DNA from: JAGVPT01 sp963772165
GTDB taxonomy: Bacteria > Bacteroidota > Ignavibacteria > UBA10030 > UBA8401
Reading direction: 5' to 3'
DNA length: 64,000 nt
NCBI GenBank assembly: GCA_963772165.1
Contig: CAVYWA010000009.1
Coordinates: 248,001-312,000, forward strand
Shown: positions 50,990 through 58,984 of the stretch, in pieces
How positions within the stretch are numbered: position 1 is the first letter of the stretch
Layout: each line of letters starts with the position of its first letter
Made by a program: the position numbers and the translations under genes
The notes under the pieces: model-generated
Database searches by the model: none
What the model saw: the letters and a program-made list of their open reading frames with translations, nothing else
What the model was told of the DNA's origin: nothing

Positions 50990-51919
50990 ATGACAAGTGA
51001 AATAGTACAAGCCAAATACCCAGGGATATTAAAACTCGGACAAGTCGAATTGCCTTGTTTCGTCTTGGAGAATAAAAAAAGGGTGTTGATACAGCGGGAG
51101 GTTGTAAATTTACTAACCGGCAACCGAAAGGGCGGCCTACAGCGATATATTAATTCAAAGAGCATTAAAGACTTTATGCCATCAAAATTTGTTGAAGATG
51201 CTTATGATTCATCCGTTCTCCAATTTGGATTGCCGGGAACTGGATCAGTAGCGCATGGATTTGAAGCAGAAGATGTCATAGATATTTGTACGGCCTACTT
51301 GAAGGCGCGTGAAAGGGGCCGTGAAACAAACTCCAAATTTAAACTTACGACCGACCAAGAAGCAATTGCAGCGCAAGCAGAGATTTTCATACGAGCATGT
51401 GCAAAGGTCGGTATCGTTGCCCTAATAGACGAAGCAACGGGTTATCAAAATGTACGCGATGCAGAAGAACTCCAGATTAAACTTAGAGCGTATATTGCCG
51501 AAGACCTTAGAGAATGGATGAAGATATTTCCGCGTGAATTCTTTGACCAATTATATCGTCTTGAGGGCCGCATTGCCCCAGTTCCCCCTAAGCCATATCC
51601 GCTTCGATTCGGACGATACATTATGAATTTTGTGTATGATACGATGGATTTAGAAGTAGCAAACTGGCTAAGAAAGAACAATCCAAAGCCAGCGGGGGAA
51701 AAGCATCATCATCAATGGTTCACTGATTTTGGGTATGAAAAATTTGGCCGTCACCTCATGTCGATACTTGGAATAATGAAAGCATCAACCTCAATGGAAA
51801 ACTTTCGAGAGAATTTAAATAGGGCATTTTCTGAACAGAGGGAACAGAGACGCAAAAAACCAATTCCACCCGCGACCAGCACGGCTCCAAAAACGCAACT
51901 CGAAATGACATTTATCTAA
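50990..51919 (+). CDS. P63C-domain protein (element II cargo)
   Basis: 309 residues from ATG 50990 with AAAGGA eight bases before it. The centre and C terminus match the P63C domain: IVALIDEATGYQNVRDAEEL, LREWMKIFPREFFDQLYRLE, and the GRYIMNFVYDTMDLEVANWL and KHHHQWFTDFGYEKFGRHLM blocks. Known P63C proteins occur in prophages and mobile DNA; their function is not established. The N-terminal 100 residues (LPCFVLENKKRVLIQREVVN) are common in longer members. Ends about 55 bp before the transposase promoter. Confidence 0.82.
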   Translation: MTSEIVQAKYPGILKLGQVELPCFVLENKKRVLIQREVVNLLTGNRKGGLQRYINSKSIKDFMPSKFVEDAYDSSVLQFGLPGTGSVAHGFEAEDVIDICTAYLKARERGRETNSKFKLTTDQEAIAAQAEIFIRACAKVGIVALIDEATGYQNVRDAEELQIKLRAYIAEDLREWMKIFPREFFDQLYRLEGRIAPVPPKPYPLRFGRYIMNFVYDTMDLEVANWLRKNNPKPAGEKHHHQWFTDFGYEKFGRHLMSILGIMKASTSMENFRENLNRAFSEQREQRRKKPIPPATSTAPKTQLEMTFI

Positions 51920-51976
51920 ACGAAAATCGGACGATTTTTGGGGATTCTTTATATAAAAAGAAAATGAACTTTTTAC

Positions 51977-52005
51977 TTGACAAGTCAAGCATAAAGTTGT
52001 ATATT
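51977..52005 (+). promoter_or_regulatory. Promoter of the element II transposase
   Basis: TTGACA (51977-51982), 17 bp, TATATT (52000-52005), the same boxes and spacing as at 48857-48885. Transcription should start near 52012, and AAAGGA about eight bases before the ATG (52033) is the ribosome site. The element I palindrome is absent. Confidence 0.78.
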
Positions 52006-52032
52006 GGTAGTGAACGAAAAAGGAACGCTACC

Positions 52033-52869
52033 ATGAACAGACTACCGCTTGAAAAAAGGACTCAGATAATCACTCTTCTTGTCGAAGGAACGAGCTTGCG
52101 GGCAATATCGCGTATTGCCGATGTTTCCTTTAATACCGTTCTCAAATTACTCCCTGAGATCGGCGCGGCTTGCCAAAAATACCATGACGAGCATGTACGT
52201 GCATTGCAATCAACACGGGTAGAGTGTGACGAAATTTGGTCGTTCATTTACGGCAAGGATAAGAATCTTCCCGCCGAGCAACGCGGCAAGTTTGGAATCG
52301 GTAGCGTTTGGACTTGGGTTGCAATAGACGCTGAATCAAAACTCGTTATTTCTTACCTTGTTGGAAATCGTGACGCGGAATATGCGAAAGTTTTTATGTA
52401 CGATGTTGCATCTCGTCTAAAAAATCGCGTTCAATTAACAACGGACGGACTCAAGGCATATTTAGAAGCGGTTGAAGAGAATTTTGGAGCGGATATTGAC
52501 TTTGCACAACTCGTAAAAATGTATGGCAAACCGATTGAAGGTGAACATAGATACAGTCCGGCTGAATGCACGGGAGCGTTGAAAACCCCTATCACTGGTA
52601 GCCCGAAAACAAAGTACATTTCAACAAGCTATGTCGAGCGACAAAATCTTACTATGCGGATGAATATGAGGCGGTTTACGCGGTTGACGAATGCCTTTTC
52701 AAAGAAGGTTGAGAATCACGCCCATGCAGTAGCCCTGCACTTCATGTATTACAATTATTGCCGGATACATAAGACGTTGCGAGTATCTCCGGCTATGGCG
52801 GCGGGCATCGAAAAGCACTTGTGGACGGTTGAGGACTTGGCACGTTTGTTGGAGTCAAATTCAAAATGA
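52033..52869 (+). CDS. IS1-family DDE transposase (single ORF) of element II
   Basis: 278 residues from ATG 52033. N-terminal helix-turn-helix (TQIITLLVEGTSLRAISRIA), catalytic Asp in RVECDEIWSFIYGKD, Asp in LTTDGLKAYLEAVEENFGAD, Glu in STSYVERQNLTMRMNMRRFT, then RLTNAFSKKVENHAHAVALH and CRIHKTLRVSPAMAAG. Strongly similar to the element I enzyme around the Glu block. One uninterrupted frame, all three catalytic acids present. The stop lies inside the right terminal repeat. Confidence 0.93.
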   Translation: MNRLPLEKRTQIITLLVEGTSLRAISRIADVSFNTVLKLLPEIGAACQKYHDEHVRALQSTRVECDEIWSFIYGKDKNLPAEQRGKFGIGSVWTWVAIDAESKLVISYLVGNRDAEYAKVFMYDVASRLKNRVQLTTDGLKAYLEAVEENFGADIDFAQLVKMYGKPIEGEHRYSPAECTGALKTPITGSPKTKYISTSYVERQNLTMRMNMRRFTRLTNAFSKKVENHAHAVALHFMYYNYCRIHKTLRVSPAMAAGIEKHLWTVEDLARLLESNSK

Positions 52870-52878
52870 GTCACTACC

Positions 52879-52886
52879 AGCTTTTG
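52879..52886. repeat. AGCTTTTG target copy 3 (right of element II)
   Basis: Identical to 48634-48641 and 48798-48805. Confidence 0.9.
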
Positions 52887-53096
52887 CTTGTCAATGTTTA
52901 TTTTCTTACTTTTTTATATGAAGCTTAAGGTAATAAAAGCTTCACCCTTCCTAAAAATTGCCGTACCAAGAAATTGTGTTGAGCCAAGATGGATCCGAAC
53001 AATCTGCCGCCAAACCGTCAACAAAAGAAAATGCAAACTATGTTTTGTCCTCGTCCTATTTTTCAACGGCACACTTAATAACATGCAAGGAGAATT

Positions 53097-53651
53097 ATGC
53101 GTAAGCTAGAATTTGTCGTGGGTGCGGTTGCTGTGTTTTTTATGAATCTCTGCTTCAACACTGCAATTGCACAAATGAGCCATGCCGGAATGGGTGACAG
53201 CACTATCACGAGAGCCATTGCCGTGCTTTATCCGACAAAAGGCAATTCGGTCTCCGGCATCGTCAGGTTTGAGGCAGTTTCAGAAGGCATCCACGTGGTG
53301 GCTGACGTCACCGGATTGACCCCCGGGAAACATGGCTTTCACATTCACGAGTACGGCGATTGCAGTGCGGACGACGGAACTTCGGCCGGAGGACACTTCA
53401 ACCCGGAAAAGATGCCGCATAGTTCGCCGTCAAGCAAACAACGGCATGTCGGAGATCTTGGCAATATCGAAGCTGGCAAAGACGGTAAAGCTCATCTCGA
53501 TTATGTCGACACAATGATCTCATTCAATGGGAAGAACTCCATCATCGGCCGTGGCGTGGTCGTTCACGAGAAAGAAGACGACCTCAAAACCCAGCCGACC
53601 GGAGCCGCCGGTGCACGGGTGGCGTGCGGCGTTGTTGGAATTGCGAAATAA
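53097..53651 (+). CDS. sodC: Copper/zinc superoxide dismutase, secreted
   Basis: Converts superoxide to peroxide and oxygen in the periplasm. 184 residues with an N-terminal signal peptide (about 1-25, ending NTAIAQ). Metal ligands and disulphide regions are present: GKHGFHIHEYGDCS, AGGHFNPEKMPH, RHVGDLGN, VVVHEKEDDL, and GAAGARVACGVVGIA with the active-site Arg. AAGGAG precedes the ATG. About 210 bp from the right end of element II, apparently undisturbed by it. Confidence 0.95.
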   Translation: MRKLEFVVGAVAVFFMNLCFNTAIAQMSHAGMGDSTITRAIAVLYPTKGNSVSGIVRFEAVSEGIHVVADVTGLTPGKHGFHIHEYGDCSADDGTSAGGHFNPEKMPHSSPSSKQRHVGDLGNIEAGKDGKAHLDYVDTMISFNGKNSIIGRGVVVHEKEDDLKTQPTGAAGARVACGVVGIAK

Positions 53652-53859
53652 TACCGGAACATGCACGCGTTCATTCTTTTTGCCGGGATGACGGGCAAAG
53701 GATCGAGGGAGCGCCGATGAAGCCGGCATAAGGATGAAGTGTGGTGGGATGCCGAGACAAAAAAAACGGCGGCAAACATCTTTAGCCCCGGAAATCATTG
53801 ACAAATAAGTCATTTATGATTACATTCACAATGAAATTTCTAGGCGCGGATAGTACCCT

Positions 53860-54480
53860 TTGTTATCAATTGCAGTATTTGCTTCGGGACGCGGCTCTAA
53901 TTTTCGTGCGTTAGCCGAAGCAATTTCAAAAAAAAATGTCGATGCAAAGATTGTTGTTGTGATCAGCAACAATTCTGACGCGGGTGCGTTGGCCCTCGCT
54001 CAAGCGTTTCATATCCCGGCACTTCATCTCAGCCAGAAGCAATTTCCTTCGAAGGATATATTTACACAAGCGATTCTTTCAGCGCTCGAATCGCATGGTG
54101 CCGACTTTATCGTTCTTGCCGGTTACATGAAAAAAATCGATCCGGCCATCATCCGACGATACCGAAATAACATCATCAATATCCATCCGGCGTTGCTGCC
54201 GGCATTCGGCGGGCAAGGGATGTACGGGCACTATGTCCATGAAGCGGTGATCGCACAGCGGGCGCCGGTTTCCGGGGCAACCGTTCACATCGTCGATGAG
54301 GAGTTTGATCACGGTTCGATCGTGCTTCAGGAATCGATCCCGGTGGACCCGGGCGATACTCCGGAAACGCTTGCCGAGAAAGTGCTGCGTATCGAGCATA
54401 GGATTCTTCCCCGTGCCGTCGAGCTGTTCGCCCGCAAAAAAATTACCGTCGACAACGGCAGAGTGCTGGTACACGATTGA
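53860..54480 (+). CDS. purN: Phosphoribosylglycinamide formyltransferase
   Basis: Third step of purine synthesis, using 10-formyltetrahydrofolate. 206 residues from a TTG start (53860); no in-frame ATG is nearby. LSIAVFASGRGSNFRALAEA is the phosphate loop; NIHPALLPAFGGQGMYGHYV holds the catalytic His; GATVHIVDEEFDHGSIVLQE the Asp. Its stop is 21 bp before purH. Confidence 0.94.
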   Translation: MLSIAVFASGRGSNFRALAEAISKKNVDAKIVVVISNNSDAGALALAQAFHIPALHLSQKQFPSKDIFTQAILSALESHGADFIVLAGYMKKIDPAIIRRYRNNIINIHPALLPAFGGQGMYGHYVHEAVIAQRAPVSGATVHIVDEEFDHGSIVLQESIPVDPGDTPETLAEKVLRIEHRILPRAVELFARKKITVDNGRVLVHD

Positions 54481-54501
54481 CCACAGACCAAGAGGACCTC
54501 A

Positions 54502-56043
54502 TTGTTAAAAATTCGCCGGGCGCTTCTCAGCGTTTCCAATAAAGAGGGGATTGTCGAGCTTGCCTCGGAACTCCATCGCCTCGGCGTGGAAATAATTTCG
54601 ACGGGCGGGACGCACGCGCTTCTGTCGGCTTCGAAAATTCCTGTAAAGCAGGTTTCGGAAATCACGGGCTTTCCGGAGATATTGGACGGCAGAGTGAAAA
54701 CACTTCATCCCGCCGTTCATGCAGGCTTACTCGCCGTGCTCGATAACCCGGTTCATCGAAAACAGCTCGACGACCTCCATATCCAGCCAATTGACCTTGT
54801 CGTTGTCAATTTGTACCCGTTCAAAGAGACAATAATGAAGAGCGGCGCCACAACGGAAGATGCGATCGAGCAGATCGATATCGGCGGGCCGGCGATGATC
54901 CGATCGGCCGCAAAAAATTATCGTTTCACATGTGTCGTCGTAAGTCCCAAAAAGTACCCCGGCCTTGTCGCCGAACTGCGCGAACGGAACGGGTCGGTCA
55001 GCGAAGAGACATGCTTCGGGCTCGCGAAGGAAGCCTTTCAGCATACGGCGCATTACGATGCGGTGATTGCCGAATACCTCCAGCACAAAACGACGGAACA
55101 ACCGAATTTTCCAGAAACGTTTACTCTCTCGCTCTCGAAAATCTTCGACCTCCGCTATGGCGAGAACCCTCACCAACAGGCAGCGTTGTACGGAGATTTT
55201 GAACACTGCTTTAAGAAGCTCCACGGCAAAGAAATGTCGTACAACAACATCATCGATACGACTGCCGCTGTTAATTTACTTTCAGAATTCGCCGAGCCGA
55301 CAGCAGTAATCATCAAACACACCAACCCGTGCGGCGCAGGACAAGGTTCAACAATTGCGGAAGCATATCGGCGGGCGATAGCAACAGACTCGAAATCCGC
55401 TTTCGGCGGCATCGTTGCAGTCAACCGTCCGCTGGACATGCCGTCCGCCGAATTGATCAATCAGATTTTTACTGAAATCATCATCGCCCCCTCTTTCCCG
55501 CCGGACGTATTGGAATTTCTGATGAAGAAAAAGGATCGGCGATTAATTCAACAAACGGGGGATGTCAGGTCGGTCATTGAACTTGATATGCGCAAAGTCA
55601 CTTGCGGCCTACTTGTGCAGGTTCCCGATAATGCACGGATCACACGCGAAGACCTGAAAGTCGTGACGGAGCGAAAGCCGACGGATGAAGAGTTGGATGC
55701 AATGCTCTTTGCATGGAAGATCGCCAAACATGTGAAATCGAATGCCATTGTTTATGCTGTCAAAGATTCCACGATCGGCATCGGGGCAGGCCAGATGTCG
55801 AGAGTCGACTCATCGAAGCTTGCCGTCCGTAAGGCGCAGGATGCGGGGTTGTCGCTGGCGAATACGGTGGTTGCCTCCGATGCATACTTCCCCTTTGCAG
55901 ACGGGCTGATTGAGGCGGTGAAAGCAGGGGCAACAGCGGTTATCCAGCCAGGGGGCTCCGTGCGCGATGAGGAAGTGATCAAAGCGGCAAATGAAAACAA
56001 CATCGCCATGGTCTTTACCGGCATCCGGCATTTTAAGCATTGA
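54502..56043 (+). CDS. purH: Bifunctional AICAR formyltransferase/IMP cyclohydrolase
   Basis: Last two steps of IMP synthesis. 513 residues from a TTG start at 54502 with AGAGGA upstream. N-terminal cyclohydrolase domain (ALLSVSNKEGIVELASELHR, EILDGRVKTLHPAVHAGLLA, NLYPFKETI), C-terminal transformylase domain (LRYGENPHQQAALYG, AVIIKHTNPCGAGQGSTIAE, DAYFPFADGLIEAVKAGATA). The Lys-His pair of the transformylase (IKHTNPCG) is present. Forms a unit with purN. Confidence 0.97.
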   Translation: MLKIRRALLSVSNKEGIVELASELHRLGVEIISTGGTHALLSASKIPVKQVSEITGFPEILDGRVKTLHPAVHAGLLAVLDNPVHRKQLDDLHIQPIDLVVVNLYPFKETIMKSGATTEDAIEQIDIGGPAMIRSAAKNYRFTCVVVSPKKYPGLVAELRERNGSVSEETCFGLAKEAFQHTAHYDAVIAEYLQHKTTEQPNFPETFTLSLSKIFDLRYGENPHQQAALYGDFEHCFKKLHGKEMSYNNIIDTTAAVNLLSEFAEPTAVIIKHTNPCGAGQGSTIAEAYRRAIATDSKSAFGGIVAVNRPLDMPSAELINQIFTEIIIAPSFPPDVLEFLMKKKDRRLIQQTGDVRSVIELDMRKVTCGLLVQVPDNARITREDLKVVTERKPTDEELDAMLFAWKIAKHVKSNAIVYAVKDSTIGIGAGQMSRVDSSKLAVRKAQDAGLSLANTVVASDAYFPFADGLIEAVKAGATAVIQPGGSVRDEEVIKAANENNIAMVFTGIRHFKH

Positions 56044-56169
56044 CGATGGAACATGTTGCACGACTTCCTGTATCCCAAAGAGCACGAGGGTCGATTTTAT
56101 TGAGGATTTTGGGATCGGAATTTTGTATTTTTCAACAGCATTTTATTTAACCTTTAAACATTAACACCA

Positions 56170-57195
56170 ATGGGAATCCTTTCCGTTTTTTCCGCAGACC
56201 TCGCAATCGATCTCGGCACTGCCAATACGCTTATTCATATGAAGGGCAAGGGCATCGTCTTGAACGAGCCCTCGATCGTTGCCTTCGACCGTAATACAAA
56301 AAAAATCGTCGCCATCGGAAACGAAGCCAGAGAAATGCTCGGGCGGACGCACCGCGACATCCGGACGATTCGACCGATGAAAGACGGAGTGATCGCCGAT
56401 TTTGAAATCGCGGAAGGAATGCTGCGGGAATTTATAAAAAAGATCCACGCCAATTGGCTGCCGAGCCGCAGGATCGTCATCTGCGTTCCGAGCGGAGTAA
56501 CGGAAGTAGAAAAACGGGCGGTGCGTGATTCGGCCGAGCACGCGGGTGCGAAAGAGGTCCATCTCATCGCCGAACCGATGGCCGCGGCGATCGGCGTCGG
56601 GCTTGATGTCGATAATCCCGTCGGCAATATGGTCGTCGATATCGGCGGCGGCACGACGGAAATTGCCGTCATCGCACTATCGGGAATCGTGAATGAAGAA
56701 TCGATCCGCATCGCCGGCGATGAAATGAATTCCGCGATCATCCAGTTTTTCAAAAAGAACCATAACATTCTCATCGGCGAGCGGACGGCGGAAGCGATCA
56801 AGTGCGAAGTCGGTTCGGTGATGCCGCTGAAAGAGGAAGTAACGATCCAGGTCAAGGGCCGCGATCTCGTGAACGGTATTCCAAAAACGACTGAAGCAAG
56901 TTCGGTGGAAATCAGGGAATCGTTGAACGAGTGCATTCAACAGATCGTCGATGCGGTGAAGTTGACGCTCGAGCGGACGCCTCCCGAGCTTTCGTCGGAT
57001 ATCCTTGACCGCGGCATTATGCTGTCGGGTGGAGGTGCGCTGCTGAAAGGGCTGGATGAACGGCTCAGGCTCGAAACAAATCTGCCGGTCCATGTCGCTG
57101 AAGACCCTCTGACTGCCGTTGTCCGCGGCACAGGAAAAGTGCTGGAGAATTTGAATCATTATTCCAAAGTGCTCATTAAGAACAGGCGGTATTAA
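56170..57195 (+). CDS. mreB: Rod shape-determining actin homologue
   Basis: Cytoskeletal ATPase guiding lateral wall synthesis. 341 residues. Phosphate loops DLAIDLGTANTLIHMKGKGI and VVDIGGGTTEIAVIALSGIV, then GDEMNSAIIQFFKK and LSGGGALLKGLDERL. Complete. Followed by mreC after an 84-bp gap full of short repeats. Confidence 0.97.
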   Translation: MGILSVFSADLAIDLGTANTLIHMKGKGIVLNEPSIVAFDRNTKKIVAIGNEAREMLGRTHRDIRTIRPMKDGVIADFEIAEGMLREFIKKIHANWLPSRRIVICVPSGVTEVEKRAVRDSAEHAGAKEVHLIAEPMAAAIGVGLDVDNPVGNMVVDIGGGTTEIAVIALSGIVNEESIRIAGDEMNSAIIQFFKKNHNILIGERTAEAIKCEVGSVMPLKEEVTIQVKGRDLVNGIPKTTEASSVEIRESLNECIQQIVDAVKLTLERTPPELSSDILDRGIMLSGGGALLKGLDERLRLETNLPVHVAEDPLTAVVRGTGKVLENLNHYSKVLIKNRRY

Positions 57196-57275
57196 CAATT
57201 AACAATTAACAATTAACAATTAACAATGAAGGGTATCCGCACCTATGTTCATTGTTCATTGTTGATTGATCATTG
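57192..57275. repeat. Tandem heptamer and ATTGTTCATTG repeats between mreB and mreC
   Basis: Five head-to-tail copies of TTAACAA at 57192-57226, starting within the mreB stop region, then CATTGTTCATTGTTGATTG words. Same repeat family as in the his cluster. The tandem copies are likely to vary in number among relatives. Confidence 0.85.
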
Positions 57276-57279
57276 AAAA

Positions 57280-58104
57280 ATGCAGCGCCTTTATCAATTG
57301 TATTTTCTTTTCAAAGAGTACATCGTTTTTTCCTTCCTCGTACTCGTCTCGATCGCCCTTTTAACCCAGAATGATAACGAACAGGTGCGGCGCATTCGCT
57401 CCCTCGCGGTAGGGATGGTCGGCGCATTCCAAAGCACGGTCTCGATAATACCGAATGTGTTCGAGATGCAGCGCGAAAACGAAATGCTGCGGAGGATGAA
57501 CGTAAACCTTGCCGATGAAGTCAACCAGCTCCGGGAGGCTCGGCTCGAGAACATGCGCCTTCGTTCCATGATCGCGTTGAAAGAAACATCCGCGACGAAA
57601 CTCATCGCAGGAAAAATTGTCGCAAAGAACCTCAACCTCCTTCGCAATACGCTGACGATGAACATCGGAGAAAACGACGGCGTGGCAATCGGCATGCCGA
57701 TTGTAACCGGAGAGGGACTCGTCGGCAGAGTGATCGCCGTCAGCGGCGATTACGCAGTGGGTCAAGCGATGCTCAACGCGGACTTTCGTGCAAGCGCCAA
57801 AGTTCAACGAAGCCGGGTTGACGGCATCATCGCGTGGGATGGAAAATCGGTGATGCTAAAAAATATCGCAAAGTCACTCGACGTCCGTCCGGGCGATGCA
57901 ATTGTCACATCAGAATACAGCAATGTCTTTCCCCCCAACATCAAAATTGGGGTCGTAGGTTCTGTGACCGAAGTTCCGGGAAGTTTGTTCAAGCGAGTCG
58001 AAGTTGTGCCCGCCGTCGATTTTGTGAAACTCGAGGAAGCATTTGTCGTTAATTTCACGCCGAGTTTAGAAAAGATTCGTTTGGAAGAAAAATCCCAGAA
58101 GTAA
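57280..58104 (+). CDS. mreC: Rod shape-determining protein
   Basis: Periplasmic scaffold of the elongasome. 274 residues: one N-terminal membrane segment (IVFSFLVLVSIALLTQ), a coiled coil (about 65-95, ENEMLRRMNVNLADEVNQLR), and the beta-rich domain with NIGENDGVAIGMPIVTGEGL, LVGRVIAVSGDYAVGQAMLN and PPNIKIGVVGSVTEVPG. mreD, pbp2 and rodA are not downstream. Confidence 0.93.
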   Translation: MQRLYQLYFLFKEYIVFSFLVLVSIALLTQNDNEQVRRIRSLAVGMVGAFQSTVSIIPNVFEMQRENEMLRRMNVNLADEVNQLREARLENMRLRSMIALKETSATKLIAGKIVAKNLNLLRNTLTMNIGENDGVAIGMPIVTGEGLVGRVIAVSGDYAVGQAMLNADFRASAKVQRSRVDGIIAWDGKSVMLKNIAKSLDVRPGDAIVTSEYSNVFPPNIKIGVVGSVTEVPGSLFKRVEVVPAVDFVKLEEAFVVNFTPSLEKIRLEEKSQK

Positions 58105-58110
58105 CCGTAG

Positions 58111-58180
58111 AACCTCACCCTGTCCTTCGGACATCCCTCTCCTTACACGAGAGGGATGCTTTTCCGGTGGCTTTGAGCAA
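58111..58180. repeat. CCTCACCCTGTCCTTCGGACA repeat copy
   Basis: Words CCTCACCCTGTCCTTCGGAC and CCCTCTCCTTACACGAGAGGG, which can fold as hairpins. Related copies are at 58207-58240 and 58925-58986. This repeat type commonly accompanies DUF559 genes, and a DUF559 remnant lies next to it. Confidence 0.7.
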
Positions 58181-58230
58181 TGATTTATAGAAATAGTTGC
58201 GAACTGGTTCCCTCTCCCTTTGGGAGAGGG

Positions 58231-58494
58231 TCAGAGTGAGGGATCCTTTTTGTGTACACATTTCCAAATCATTTTCATCACTCCATCCTGATTCCCCAAA
58301 AATTCACTGTTTGAAAAACGGATCACAGTCACGCCGTGCATTTTCAGGAATTCATCTCGGTGGAAGTCGTGCTCCTTTCCTTTTCTTGTATAGTGTTGAC
58401 TTCCATCCAGCTCCACGACCAGCCTCGCAGAAAAGCAGAAGAAATCTACGATATACGGACCGATTGGCACTTGTCTGCGAAATTTAACACCAAT
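58231..58494 (-). pseudogene. Truncated DUF559 (Vsr-fold endonuclease-like) gene
   Basis: Minus-strand frame from 58494 reads KFRRQVPIGPYIVDFFCFSA, then RLVVELDGSQHYTRKGKEHD and FLKMHGVTVIRFSNSEFLGN, ending KKDPSL at 58231. This is the core of a DUF559 protein, related to Vsr endonucleases, with the Asp of VELDG and the QH pair intact. An in-frame stop at 58495-58497 cuts off the usual N-terminal 30-40 residues (RARxLRxxxTxAE region). It is probably dead; a GTG at 58470 could make a 79-residue fragment. Confidence 0.75.
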
Positions 58495-58520
58495 TTATTC
58501 AAAGGGGAATAACGATAATA

Positions 58521-58556
58521 AAAATCCCGTCCGGTTATTCACCGAACGGGATTTTT
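58521..58556. terminator. Bidirectional Rho-independent terminator
   Basis: AAAATCCCGT...ACGGGATTTTT with an inner CGGT/ACCG pairing. It has T runs in both directions, serving transcripts from either side. Confidence 0.85.
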
Positions 58557-58584
58557 ATTTATTACTCACTCATATTACGCAAAA

Positions 58585-58984
58585 CATTTTTCAACACACC
58601 CCCGGCCCCTCTCTCCAACGCACAAGCCCTCGTCCCAGAGGGGAGTCCGGCGCAAGAGTCTCATGACCTCCCCTCTGTGTGTGGGCAAGCGTGTAAGAGA
58701 GAGGGGATTAAGAGGTGTGTCATGATGCGATGGTATTTTCAGTCCATGATGCATAACATCACTTACTCAGCAAGATAATCCGCGGAATCTGAAATCTGCG
58801 CTAAATTTGCGCCATCAGAGAAATCAATTCGGTCATTGTGCGGCGGAGTGCGCGGGCTTTTGCAGTTGAAGATTGAGACGAAGTGATGAATCGTTTCCCC
58901 ATTGTTGTCCCCCTGATTACGCAATGCCCTCACCCTGTCCTTCGGACATTCCTCTCCCTTTGGAAGAGGGACTAAGGGTGAGGG
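58585..58984. repeat. Repeat-filled intergenic region before rluD
   Basis: No gene is seen. It contains CCCCTCTCTCC and GAGAGAGGGG words around 58600-58710 that can pair over about 100 bases, AATCTGAAATCTGCG words near 58790-58830 (family of 25771-25881), and a CCTCACCCTGTCCTTCGGAC copy ending in AGGGTGAGGGC at 58925-58986, which reaches the rluD stop. Confidence 0.6.

Larger units (their letters stand above)
48806..52878. mobile_element. Element II: 4.07-kb IS1-like transposon with passenger genes
   Basis: Complete element of 4073 bp with 19-bp perfect terminal inverted repeats GGTAGTGACTCATTTTGAA (48806-48824 and 52860-52878), flanked by AGCTTTTG on both sides. All genes are on the plus strand: small basic protein, membrane-anchored unknown, zinc-ribbon transposase fragment, P63C-domain protein, IS1-like transposase. 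The transposase stop codon (52867-52869) lies inside the right repeat. Ends, target size and transposase show it is a relative of element I, but the cargo is entirely different. Confidence 0.92.
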
